64,000 nucleotides of DNA from an uncultured Bacteroidia bacterium (lineage in GTDB: Bacteria; Bacteroidota; Bacteroidia; Bacteroidales; F082), in NCBI GenBank assembly GCA_902769875.1, contig CACXQV010000003.1, positions 29,134-93,133 of the forward strand, written 5' to 3'. Positions 50,267 through 58,219 of the stretch are shown here, piece after piece. Within the stretch, counting starts at the first letter, position 1. Every line of letters begins with the position of its first letter. The notes beneath the pieces are model-generated. The model was not told where the DNA came from, did no database searches, and saw only the letters and a list, made by a program, of their open reading frames with translations. Position numbers and translations under genes: made by a program.

Positions 50267-51685
50267 TCAACCCTTTTCGATTTTGGCTCGTTTTTTACGA
50301 ACAATTTTGTAGACCACAAGCAAAACGACGAAAAAAAACAGCATAGCCAAAAGGCCGCAAAAGGCCATAACGTATTGGTCACGTTGGGTCTTGAGGGTTT
50401 GGATCTGCTCGTTTTGGGATTCGTATTTCCCCAGCAAGCCGTCCATATCGTATTGAATGTGCGACAATTCCTCCTCCAAAGCGTTGTTCTCGCCGACCAT
50501 CCCCAAATAGTCATCCTCCACCAAGTCCAATTCCTGCTTCATCTCCATCATCTGCCCAAGCCGAGCATAATCGGCAATCAGATAAGGACGAACTGTATTA
50601 AGATACAACTGGTTGCCTTTCTCAATCGCCAAATCCTCACATCTTTTCAAGTAAATGGCCGAGGTCTTGAAATCACCTGTTTCGTTGTAATGAATGCCAA
50701 GGTTTTTGTATGCCTCCAACAATCCATCGGTATAGCCCATCGTTTCAGATGAATGGAGCGCCAACTCATAAAGGTCCATCGCGTCCCCTTCCCGGTTCAA
50801 ATGCCGCATCACGCCAGCCAATTCCAACTCATCCTCAATCAAGGTGATTTGGTCGCCAACATTTTCGGCACATTTGATCGACTTGCGCAGACACACCATC
50901 GCGGAATCAAAATTGACATGACCGGTGGCATAAACCGTGCCCAAGTTTTGGTATGCGTGAGCCAACGAAACATCGTCACCATAATGTTCGTATATGGGTA
51001 TCGCCCTTTGCAACAGCAATTGGGCCTCATCAAACCACTGCCTTTCAATATGGATGCGGCTGATGTTATTGTCGCACTGCGCCACCGAAAGCGTGTCGTG
51101 CAGATGCATATAGCGTTGGCGGGCATCATGGAAACATTTCATCGCCTTGTCAAAATCATCCTGATGGAAATGAATGTATGCAATATTGTTCATGACATCG
51201 GCGCAATTCAACGCATCGCCAAGATTTTCAGACACTTTCAAGTCATATTGATAAGTGGGCAAAGCGGCATCCAAGTCACCCATCAGCAACTCGACACGGC
51301 CTTTGCCATTCAGCACCCGCATCAGCAAATCCGAATCGCCTTTGTTCTTGAGAAGCTCCAAAGCCTTACCATAGTTTTCGAGAGCCAAGTCGAACTCAAA
51401 ATGGTTGAGGTAGCGGATTCCCATTCTCCAGTAAGCCTTGGCCAGCAATTCATCATCATGGAATCGCGTTGCTTCCTCGATGGCCCTTTCGCCCCAAGCA
51501 ATGCAATCATCAAACGAATAGCCAAAAAATGCCTTGGAAAGCTCCATCATGGTTTCCACCTTCTCGCGCCCTTCTTGCTTTGCCATCACATTTTCAAGAC
51601 TATCAATCGTTTGTGTCCTTTCTTGGGCAAAGACAAAGACACGCAAGCCAAGGAAAACCAATATCGCGACCCTCAGTTTCATCAA
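50267..51685 (-). CDS. TPR repeat protein with C-terminal membrane span
   Basis: A 472-residue protein with a signal peptide (MMKLRVAILVFLGLRVFVFA), several TPR units (ELLAKAYWRMGIRYLNHFEF, DVMNNIAYIHFHQDDFDKAM, SLAHAYQNLGTVYATGHVNF, DGLLEAYKNLGIHYNETGDF), a coiled coil at about 390-435, and a membrane span (YVMAFCGLLAMLFFFVVLLV). This is the sensor half seen in many Bacteroidota TPR histidine kinases or regulators, but the kinase or DNA-binding part is absent; the protein ends 19 residues after the span. It overlaps the MBL gene by four bases. Confidence 0.85.
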   Translation of the reverse strand: MMKLRVAILVFLGLRVFVFAQERTQTIDSLENVMAKQEGREKVETMMELSKAFFGYSFDDCIAWGERAIEEATRFHDDELLAKAYWRMGIRYLNHFEFDLALENYGKALELLKNKGDSDLLMRVLNGKGRVELLMGDLDAALPTYQYDLKVSENLGDALNCADVMNNIAYIHFHQDDFDKAMKCFHDARQRYMHLHDTLSVAQCDNNISRIHIERQWFDEAQLLLQRAIPIYEHYGDDVSLAHAYQNLGTVYATGHVNFDSAMVCLRKSIKCAENVGDQITLIEDELELAGVMRHLNREGDAMDLYELALHSSETMGYTDGLLEAYKNLGIHYNETGDFKTSAIYLKRCEDLAIEKGNQLYLNTVRPYLIADYARLGQMMEMKQELDLVEDDYLGMVGENNALEEELSHIQYDMDGLLGKYESQNEQIQTLKTQRDQYVMAFCGLLAMLFFFVVLLVVYKIVRKKRAKIEKG

Positions 51686-52323
51686 AGGAACATGTTATAC
51701 CGTTGCTCGTCGAAGATGGTGGTGCTTTCGCCGTGGCCAGAGAAGACCTCGGTGTCATCGGGCAGGCGGAACAGTCGCCCTTTGATGCTTTCGGTCAGCT
51801 GGGCATAGTTGCCGCCGTCGAGGTCGGTGCGGCCAATGCTACGGCAGAACAGCGCGTCGCCGGTGAACACCCAGCCCTCCTGTTCGGCATAGAGGCTGAC
51901 GCTGCCCTTGGCGTGGCCCGGTGTGCTGATGACTTCCAAAGTGCTGTTGCCCACTTTGATGATTTCGCCATCCTTCAAATCAAGGTCGGGAAAGTCGCAA
52001 GCGGCCCCGGTGTTGAGTCCGAACAGCATAGCCTGACGGCGGACGTTTTCGTAGTCGGACCTCACGTCGGGGTGGGCTGCCACTTTGACGCCATAGCGGC
52101 GTTTCAAGGCGGCATTGCCGAGGATGTGGTCGATGTGGCCATGGGTGCTGACGACCATCATCGGCTTCAGGCAGTGGCTGTCGATGAAGCCGAAAAGCTC
52201 GTTTTCCTCGCCCGGCGTGGAGCAGCCCGGGTCGATGATGACGCAGTCTTTCGTGTCGTTGTCGTAAACGACGTAAGTGTTTTCCGAGAAGGGATTGAAG
52301 ATGAATTGTTCGAGTTTAAGCAT
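51682..52323 (-). CDS. MBL-fold metallo-hydrolase, glyoxalase II-like
   Basis: A 213-residue protein with the metal-binding motif STHGHIDHILGN, NTYVVYDNDTKDCVIIDPGC at the start, the second His in STPGHAKGSVSLYAEQ and the final DTEVFSGHGESTTI. The family hydrolyses thioesters such as S-lactoylglutathione; short forms without a C-terminal helical domain have varied substrates. It leads a two-gene unit with the TPR protein. Confidence 0.92.
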   Translation of the reverse strand: MLKLEQFIFNPFSENTYVVYDNDTKDCVIIDPGCSTPGEENELFGFIDSHCLKPMMVVSTHGHIDHILGNAALKRRYGVKVAAHPDVRSDYENVRRQAMLFGLNTGAACDFPDLDLKDGEIIKVGNSTLEVISTPGHAKGSVSLYAEQEGWVFTGDALFCRSIGRTDLDGGNYAQLTESIKGRLFRLPDDTEVFSGHGESTTIFDEQRYNMFL

Positions 52324-52375
52324 AGTTCTCTTTTTGACGTGGGACAGCGGGACGCCCTACCCCACTTTTTCGGGG

Positions 52376-52383
52376 CAAAGATA
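52376..52383 (-). promoter_or_regulatory. -7 box of the MBL-TPR unit
   Basis: CAAAGATA on the plus strand gives TATCTTTG on the minus strand, 52 bp before the MBL start. A GGGAC-type repeat trace (GACGTGGGACAGCGGGACG) lies in the leader. Confidence 0.55.
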
Positions 52384-52404
52384 GTGATTATTGCATAACA
52401 AATC

Positions 52405-52854
52405 TCACACTGCGATAAGTTGTTCGCCCAAATAATGCAGTGTTTCCTTGATTTGTTGCATCCGTTGCGGGCTGGGTTTCTTGATTCCGTAGATATATTT
52501 CGACAACAGGCTCTTGTTGATGCCCATGCTGCGCGCAACTTCGGAGACATTGAGTTGCGGGAACTGCCTGAAAATGGCAGCCACTTCATTCATCATATCA
52601 GGTTCTTCCGTATTGTAAAAACTCGAAATGTGAATATCCTCGTCGAGGCTTTTCCAACGCAGGGCCGTTCCATGAAGCACAATGGCAAAGTTATTCCTTT
52701 CTTCGTTGGAAGCCTCTTTCAACACTGGAAAAGCCTCCAACGGACGATTGTATTCCTTGCCTTGACTTGAAAGCATATAAATCCTACCGCTTTCAAACCA
52801 AGCCTTTTTGATGGTTTCGTCCACATTTTCCTCTAATCGTGATACTCGTTCCAT
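52405..52854 (-). CDS. DUF2442 protein with C-terminal helix-turn-helix
   Basis: The 149-residue protein has a DUF2442 region at about 22-85 (RIYMLSSQGKEYNRPLEAFP, NFAIVLHGTALRWKSLDEDI) and an XRE-like helix-turn-helix at about 105-140 (LNVSEVARSMGINKSLLSKY, IYGIKKPSPQRMQQI). The fusion suggests an antitoxin-like DNA-binding role. It overlaps the DUF4160 gene upstream by 22 bases. The first DUF2442 in the window (10270) lacks this extension. The HTH tail resembles the HicB remnant at 6261. Confidence 0.83.
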   Translation of the reverse strand: MERVSRLEENVDETIKKAWFESGRIYMLSSQGKEYNRPLEAFPVLKEASNEERNNFAIVLHGTALRWKSLDEDIHISSFYNTEEPDMMNEVAAIFRQFPQLNVSEVARSMGINKSLLSKYIYGIKKPSPQRMQQIKETLHYLGEQLIAV

Positions 52855-53066
52855 ACTGCAATGATTTCGTCTTTGTACATTTTCACTAATTTCAATGCAC
52901 GTTTCACATCCTGTGCCTTCAAACCATGATTGTAAACCAATTCAATATCAGGCACAACGGCAATCTTCGCTTCGTCATCCCCTCTGACTACATGGATATG
53001 AATGGGGTCATGGTCTTCCGAGAAAAAGAAGAAACGAAGCCCGAATATTTCAAATACTGTTGGCAT
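52833..53066 (-). CDS. DUF4160 domain protein
   Basis: A 77-residue protein starting MPTVFEIFGLRFFFFSEDHD with the DUF4160 motif PIHIHVVRGDDEAKIAVVPD and the DVKRALKLVKMYKDEIIAVW helix. The start at 53066 is chosen; it follows a -7 box at 53089. The gene overlaps the DUF2442/HTH gene, so the two are translationally coupled. It may be the toxin partner in a two-gene module (inference, not established). Confidence 0.85.
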   Translation of the reverse strand: MPTVFEIFGLRFFFFSEDHDPIHIHVVRGDDEAKIAVVPDIELVYNHGLKAQDVKRALKLVKMYKDEIIAVWNEYHD

Positions 53067-53088
53067 ATCAATAACTTTTTCACCCTGC

Positions 53089-53096
53089 AAAATTAG
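53089..53096 (-). promoter_or_regulatory. -7 box of the DUF4160-DUF2442 pair
   Basis: CAAAATTA on the plus strand gives TAATTTTG on the minus strand, 22 bp before the DUF4160 start. Confidence 0.6.
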
Positions 53097-53168
53097 GGAT
53101 AATTTTTTATCCCCGCATTGATATTATTTTGCTTCGACCTTTTTTTTAAAAACTCAAGAAAAATTTCC

Positions 53169-53176
53169 TATTTTTG
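53169..53176 (+). promoter_or_regulatory. -7 box of the TolB/BamA-like gene
   Basis: TATTTTTG lies 17 bp before the ATG at 53194. Confidence 0.6.
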
Positions 53177-53193
53177 TGGGCTTAATCGGATTG

Positions 53194-56100
53194 ATGATGC
53201 CGTCGAGAAAAACATACGCCTTACTCGTCCTGCTGCTTTTGGCCACGATGTTGCCAGCCAAAGCCCAGTTCTACAACGGAATGAACATGCCTTTCGGGAA
53301 GAACCGCGTGCAATGGAGCGATTTCCATTGGTCGTACTACATGAACGACAACTTCGACGTGTATTTCTACCAAGGCGGCGACGACCTCGCCAAATACGCC
53401 CAAGCCTACGCCAAAGACCAGATCCCGCGCCTCGAAACGCGCCTCAACAGCCGCTTCGGGAAGAAAATCCAGTTCATCGTCTTCAACAGCAAGGGCGACT
53501 TCAAGCAGAGCAACATCGACCTCGATGAAGAGGAAAACGGCAACACGGGCGGCATAACCAAAATCATCGGCTCGAAGGTGATTCTCTACTTCGACGGCGA
53601 CTACACCCACTTTGAGGCACAAATCCGCGAAGGCATAGCGAGGCTGCTGTTCAGCCAAGTGATGAACGGCATCTCGGTGGGCTCACAAATCCGCAGCTCC
53701 TATCGTTACGACATCCCGCAGTGGTTCCAAGACGGCTTGGTGGCCTTCATCTCAGGCAATTGGGACAGCCACATGGAAGCCCAGCTGCAACGCGGCATTT
53801 CATCGGGCAACTACAAAAAAATCAACCATTTGCGCGACAACGACGCCTTGATTGCGGGTTATTCGTTCTGGAATTTCATCGACGAGAAATATGGCAGCAA
53901 GGCATTCAACGACATCTTGAGCTTGGCACAAAACAGCCAAAACGTGCGGAAAGCCTTGCTCTATGTCACAAGCAAGGAATACAAGGACTTGCTTGATGAA
54001 TGGTATGCGTTCTACAAAGACCGCTATGAAACTATGCTGACCAACCTGCCCTCCGACGCGATGAAGCTGAGATACAAGAAATACCGCACCTTCACGCAGC
54101 CCCGCATCAGCCCTGACGGAAGCAAGATTGCCTACGTCAGCAACGACGAGGGAAAGATACGCCTATGGCTCGAAGACCTTCAAAGCGGCAAACGGCAGCA
54201 ACTGTTCAGCACGGGATACCACTCCGACGAGAACATCGACACCTCATTCCCGCTGCTGGCATGGCACCCCAACGGCGAAATCCTTTCGTTCATCGTGGAG
54301 GAAAAAGGCAAAATACAACTCTACAACTTGGATGTCGATTCGGGCAAGAAAGCCAACATCTATCTGTTTGACTTCCAAAAGGTAAGTTCGTTCTCCTACG
54401 CCCACAAGAGCCGCAAAATCGTGTTGGCTGGCACTCGGATGGGCAAGCCCAACATCTATGTCTACAACTTGTTTTCCAACACTTTGGAGCAAATCACCGA
54501 CGACTGGCACACCGACCTCGACCCCGTTTTCAGTTCCGACGACCGCCAGATTGTGTTCAGCTCAAACCGCGACAACGACACCTTGAAGGCAGACCGGCAA
54601 ATCCGTTTCCAGAACAAGCAGTTCAACCTGTTCGCCTACAACTATATTAATAAAGGTGTGGTTTTGCAGAACATGACCCGACAGCGTTTCTCGAACAGCA
54701 TACACCCTGTGCCCCTGAAAGACGGCAGCCTGCTCTACCTGAACGACACGAGCGGCTACTACAACCTCTACCAAATTCGTTTCGACAGTGCCATCAGCCA
54801 CATTGACACCATAGTGCATTATCGCTATTTCGGTAAACGTGAGCAACTTACCAACTATTCGTCAAACATCATCGACTACAGCTACCAGCCCCGCGACCAC
54901 AAAGCCGCAATGCTGATGGCCGAGCAAAACGGCGAGAGATTCTATATGTCGGGCATCCTCAGAAGTCGCAAACTGACCATCAGCCAAATGAGTCCCTATG
55001 CCCAGAAACGATTGATCACCGAATTGAAAGAGGAGAAAAAGGATTCCATCGTCGAACCCATTTCAAAACACAGATTCTCAACGAGTTATAGATATTCGCG
55101 GCGCAAGCGGCAAATCAACGGGCCTTTGGGCGGCGATTCGGTCCAAGTGGTGCAGCAAAGCCAAGGAGCAGCACCAAAACCACGGTCCAAAGACACCATA
55201 CAACGCCCCAACAACTACTATGTGGAGCTCTTTGCCGACCAATTGATGAGCCAAATCGACTTCACCAGCATGAACTACAGCTACCAGCCATTCACGGGTG
55301 GTCTTGCCCCTATCTACCTCAACTCAGGCTTCAATGTTTTCCTTGGCACCAAGATGAAAGACCTGATGGAAGACTACAAGATTGACCTCGGCGTGAAACT
55401 CAACACCAGCCTTGTGAACAACGAGTATATGTTGCGTTTCGGCGACTTCAGCAAGCGTTTGGACAAGAGCATCACCCTGCACCGCTTTGTGACCGACAAT
55501 TATACGAGCTACTATTTCCGCACTTTTACCAATGAGGCTTTCTACACGCTCAGCTATCCGTTCAGCGAGATTCTAAGCATAAGAGGCACAGCCATTTACC
55601 GCAACGACCAAGTCGTCAACCTGTCCATCGACGACTACAGTTTGGCCGACAAGGATGTTTTCCAAAACTGGGCCGGAGTGCGTGCCGAACTCGTTTACGA
55701 CAACTCGAAAAAAATCGGGACCAACCTGCTCGTAGGGGCAAGAGGAAAGGTTTTTGCCGAATACCACCAGAAAATCGCCAAAAGCACGGCCAATATGATA
55801 GTGGCGGGCTTCGACTACAGGCATTACACCCGCATCAGCCGCAACTTCATTTGGGCCAACCGCATTGCAGGCAGCACCTCATTCGGGCAACGGAAACTCA
55901 TTTACTATATGGGCGGCGTCGACAACTGGATTTTGGCCCGATTCGACACCGGCACGCCTGTCGACTACAGCCAAAACTACGCTTACCAGACCCTTGCCAC
56001 CAACATGCGCGGCTTCAGCCAAAACATCCGCAATGGCAACAACTTCATAGTGCTCAACAGCGAGCTGCGCTTCCCCCTGTTCAGCTACTTCTCCAACAGC

Positions 56101-56400
56101 CCCATCAACCTCAAGTTCATCAAAGACTTCCAAATAGTGGCTTTCGGCGACGTGGGCACCGCTTGGACCGGCTGGAACCCCTACGACCCAAGCAATTCGC
56201 TATACAACAGCCACATCCACGACGGCAACCTCGACATCACCGTCACCGAAATGAAGGAACCTTGGGTAGGAGGTGTTGGGGTTGGATTGCGCACCACGCT
56301 GTTGGGGTATTTCATCAGGGGCGACGTGGCTTGGGGCATCCAAGACGGGCAAATCGCCAAACGCCCTCGGTTCTACCTGTCGTTCAACCTTGATTTCTGA
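53194..56400 (+). CDS. large TolB-propeller/BamA-barrel outer-membrane protein
   Basis: About 1068 residues with a signal peptide (ALLVLLLLATMLPAKA). Residues about 25-280 resemble a peptidase-MA-like fold (YDIPQWFQDGLVAFISGNWD), but the HExxH motif is missing, so it is probably inactive. Next come WD40-like PD40/TolB propeller blades (RISPDGSKIAYVSNDEGKIR, LDPVFSSDDRQIVFSSNRDN). The C-terminal third is a BamA-type barrel (YNLIVLNSELRFPLFSYF-like segment NNFIVLNSELRFPLFSYF) ending YLSFNLDF. The end overlaps the convergent LolC-like gene by 28 bp. Function is unknown; protein or surface assembly is plausible. Confidence 0.86.
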   Translation: MMPSRKTYALLVLLLLATMLPAKAQFYNGMNMPFGKNRVQWSDFHWSYYMNDNFDVYFYQGGDDLAKYAQAYAKDQIPRLETRLNSRFGKKIQFIVFNSKGDFKQSNIDLDEEENGNTGGITKIIGSKVILYFDGDYTHFEAQIREGIARLLFSQVMNGISVGSQIRSSYRYDIPQWFQDGLVAFISGNWDSHMEAQLQRGISSGNYKKINHLRDNDALIAGYSFWNFIDEKYGSKAFNDILSLAQNSQNVRKALLYVTSKEYKDLLDEWYAFYKDRYETMLTNLPSDAMKLRYKKYRTFTQPRISPDGSKIAYVSNDEGKIRLWLEDLQSGKRQQLFSTGYHSDENIDTSFPLLAWHPNGEILSFIVEEKGKIQLYNLDVDSGKKANIYLFDFQKVSSFSYAHKSRKIVLAGTRMGKPNIYVYNLFSNTLEQITDDWHTDLDPVFSSDDRQIVFSSNRDNDTLKADRQIRFQNKQFNLFAYNYINKGVVLQNMTRQRFSNSIHPVPLKDGSLLYLNDTSGYYNLYQIRFDSAISHIDTIVHYRYFGKREQLTNYSSNIIDYSYQPRDHKAAMLMAEQNGERFYMSGILRSRKLTISQMSPYAQKRLITELKEEKKDSIVEPISKHRFSTSYRYSRRKRQINGPLGGDSVQVVQQSQGAAPKPRSKDTIQRPNNYYVELFADQLMSQIDFTSMNYSYQPFTGGLAPIYLNSGFNVFLGTKMKDLMEDYKIDLGVKLNTSLVNNEYMLRFGDFSKRLDKSITLHRFVTDNYTSYYFRTFTNEAFYTLSYPFSEILSIRGTAIYRNDQVVNLSIDDYSLADKDVFQNWAGVRAELVYDNSKKIGTNLLVGARGKVFAEYHQKIAKSTANMIVAGFDYRHYTRISRNFIWANRIAGSTSFGQRKLIYYMGGVDNWILARFDTGTPVDYSQNYAYQTLATNMRGFSQNIRNGNNFIVLNSELRFPLFSYFSNSPINLKFIKDFQIVAFGDVGTAWTGWNPYDPSNSLYNSHIHDGNLDITVTEMKEPWVGGVGVGLRTTLLGYFIRGDVAWGIQDGQIAKRPRFYLSFNLDF

Positions 56401-57623
56401 GAAAGGCTTTTGCGCATCGCGTGATGCACGGTGAGGAAAGCCGAGGTGCATCCCACCGCCAAAATCGTGGCGAAAATCAGCAGCACATCCTTGATTTTCA
56501 GCAACACGGGATAGGCATCCACGACATAATTGCCACCACCCGAACCGAACTTCACGAAACCGAATTGCTGTTGCAGCAGCACCAAGACCATGCCTAACAG
56601 CAAGCCTATGATACCGCCTGCCACCGAAATCAGCAAACCTTCATTCATGAAGATTTTGTGAATCAGGCGATTGTCGGCTCCAATGGATTTCAGGATTTCG
56701 GTGTCTTTGCGCTTTTCAATCATAAGCATCGAAAGCGAACCGACCACATTGAAAGTCGCCAAGATGAGGATGAAAGTCAGGATGACATAAACCGCCCATT
56801 TCTCGGAACGCATGATGCGGTAAAGCGTTTCTTGCTGTTCCTGCTGGTTTTTCACACTGAAGCCCTCCCCTATCACCGCTTTCGCTTCCTTCTTGATTTT
56901 GTCGGCATCGGCCTGGGCTGCAACGAAAAGTTCCACATTTGTTGCTTTGTTCTCATATTCAAGCAGTCCGGAAAGCCATTCGAAAGGCACAAGCACCAAT
57001 TTCTCATCTTGTTCCTGCTCGGTGGAGAACACGCTGCGGACGGTGAGCACATTCGAATTGAAGCTGTTTTCGAGGCTCATCAGGGAGGCGTTGCCGCGCT
57101 TGGGCACATAAACGCGCACCATAGCGTATGGATTGTAGGCATTGATGCCGAGATACCACGCCACGCCCGCGCCGGGAACGGCAAAACCGTGTTCGTCGTC
57201 GTCGGCAAGTTGCAAGCCGTCATTGCCGTAGATGATTTCGTTCAGTCGGGCAATATTTTGATATTCAAGGCCAACGCCTTTCACCTGCCCGATATGTTGC
57301 TTGTCGTTGGCGCGGAAAAGCGCGTCTTCGGTAATCGTGGGAACCACATACTCAACGCCTTGGATTACTTTGAGTCGGTCCAAAGGAAAGGCTGTCAAAT
57401 CGATGGTTTTGCCTTTCACGGCGGCGATTTGCAGGTCGGGCGTGAGGCGGTTGTTCATCGACGAAATCACCTTTTCCAAGCCATTGAAAGCCGACAGCAC
57501 CACGATGAGCGCAAACGAGCCGACACTAATACCGAGAATGGAAATCCATGTGATGATATTAATGAGGTTGTGGCTCTTTTTGGCCAAGAGGTAACGGCTT
57601 GCTATGAACAGTGGCAGTCTCAC
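56373..57623 (-). CDS. LolC/LolE-like ABC permease
   Basis: A 416-residue FtsX-family permease: RLPLFIASRYLLAKKSHNLI and NIITWISILGISVGSFALIV at the start, a periplasmic domain (about 50-270), and three C-terminal spans (YVILTFILILATFNVVGSLS, GLLISVAGGIIGLLLGMVLV, and VLLIFATILAVGCTSAFLTV). The KDTEILKSIGADNRLIHKIF loop is typical of lipoprotein-release permeases. No lolD-type ATPase lies next to it. Overlaps rbfA by four bases. Confidence 0.92.
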   Translation of the reverse strand: MRLPLFIASRYLLAKKSHNLINIITWISILGISVGSFALIVVLSAFNGLEKVISSMNNRLTPDLQIAAVKGKTIDLTAFPLDRLKVIQGVEYVVPTITEDALFRANDKQHIGQVKGVGLEYQNIARLNEIIYGNDGLQLADDDEHGFAVPGAGVAWYLGINAYNPYAMVRVYVPKRGNASLMSLENSFNSNVLTVRSVFSTEQEQDEKLVLVPFEWLSGLLEYENKATNVELFVAAQADADKIKKEAKAVIGEGFSVKNQQEQQETLYRIMRSEKWAVYVILTFILILATFNVVGSLSMLMIEKRKDTEILKSIGADNRLIHKIFMNEGLLISVAGGIIGLLLGMVLVLLQQQFGFVKFGSGGGNYVVDAYPVLLKIKDVLLIFATILAVGCTSAFLTVHHAMRKSLSQKSRLNDR

Positions 57624-57964
57624 TTTTCGGGATGGAGCAGGTTGTCGATGTTTTCTATGTAGTCGAGCGAGTCGTCCTCGAAGAAGCGCAGTTCAGGCAC
57701 GACGCGCATCTGATGGCGCACGCGGTTGCCGAGCATACCCCGGATGGCTCTGGCGTTCATGCCCACTTCTTCCACCACCTTTTTCTTGTCATCAACGCCA
57801 AAGATGCTCAGATACACGTTGGCATAACCAAGGTCTGACGTGACCCTCACATGCGTCACGGTAATCATCAGCATTGGCACTTTCGGCTTCAGTTCCTTCT
57901 GGAAAATGTCGCCTAATTCTTTTTGTATCAGTCGGTTTACTTTTTCAAGTCGTTTGTTGTCCAT
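57620..57964 (-). CDS. rbfA: ribosome-binding factor A
   Basis: A 114-residue KH-type factor for 30S maturation: MDNKRLEKVNRLIQKELGDI, VPMLMITVTHVRVTSDLGYA and GMLGNRVRHQMRVVPELRFF with DDSLDYIENID at the end. The ATG at 57964 is the family start; the longer frame upstream runs through a GGGAC-type repeat. It leads a two-gene unit with the LolC-like permease from a promoter at 58075. Confidence 0.95.
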   Translation of the reverse strand: MDNKRLEKVNRLIQKELGDIFQKELKPKVPMLMITVTHVRVTSDLGYANVYLSIFGVDDKKKVVEEVGMNARAIRGMLGNRVRHQMRVVPELRFFEDDSLDYIENIDNLLHPEK

Positions 57965-58014
57965 ATTGACTGTAGAAATGTTGGTTGAATAATCGATTAA
58001 TTGTTGATGCGTGA

Positions 58015-58066
58015 CAGTGAGACGCGGGGCAGCCTCGCGCCTCGTGTCCAAAAGTCCCGTGTCATT
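58015..58066. repeat. GGGACnnC-type repeat in the rbfA leader
   Basis: On the minus strand the rbfA leader reads GACACGGGACTTTTGGACACGAGGCGCGAGG..., a diverged copy of the GGGACnnC family. The rbfA promoter would transcribe it into the 5' leader. Confidence 0.65.
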
Positions 58067-58074
58067 TGGTTTTG

Positions 58075-58082
58075 CAAAAATA
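58075..58082 (-). promoter_or_regulatory. -7 box of rbfA-lolC
   Basis: CAAAAATA on the plus strand gives TATTTTTG on the minus strand, about 110 bp before the rbfA start. Confidence 0.55.
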
Positions 58083-58123
58083 GTCAATTCTTTTGAAATC
58101 TTGCGTGTTTCATTTCTTTTGAA

Positions 58124-58131
58124 TAATTTTG
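58124..58131 (+). promoter_or_regulatory. -7 box of the subtilase gene
   Basis: TAATTTTG lies 15 bp before the hairpin at 58147 and about 89 bp before the ATG at 58220. Confidence 0.6.
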
Positions 58132-58146
58132 CAGTTCAATACGACA

Positions 58147-58178
58147 CTATCATTTTCGTAAACTTTCGAAAATGATAG
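58147..58178 (+). promoter_or_regulatory. perfect 12-bp hairpin in the subtilase 5' leader
   Basis: CTATCATTTTCG (58147-58158) and CGAAAATGATAG (58167-58178) are exact reverse complements with the loop TAAACTTT. The hairpin would be at or near the 5' end of the transcript. It could be an operator or an RNA-stabilising stem. Confidence 0.7.
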
Positions 58179-58219
58179 ACTTAAAGACTATAAACGGACA
58201 AGTAAACACAATATCAAAA

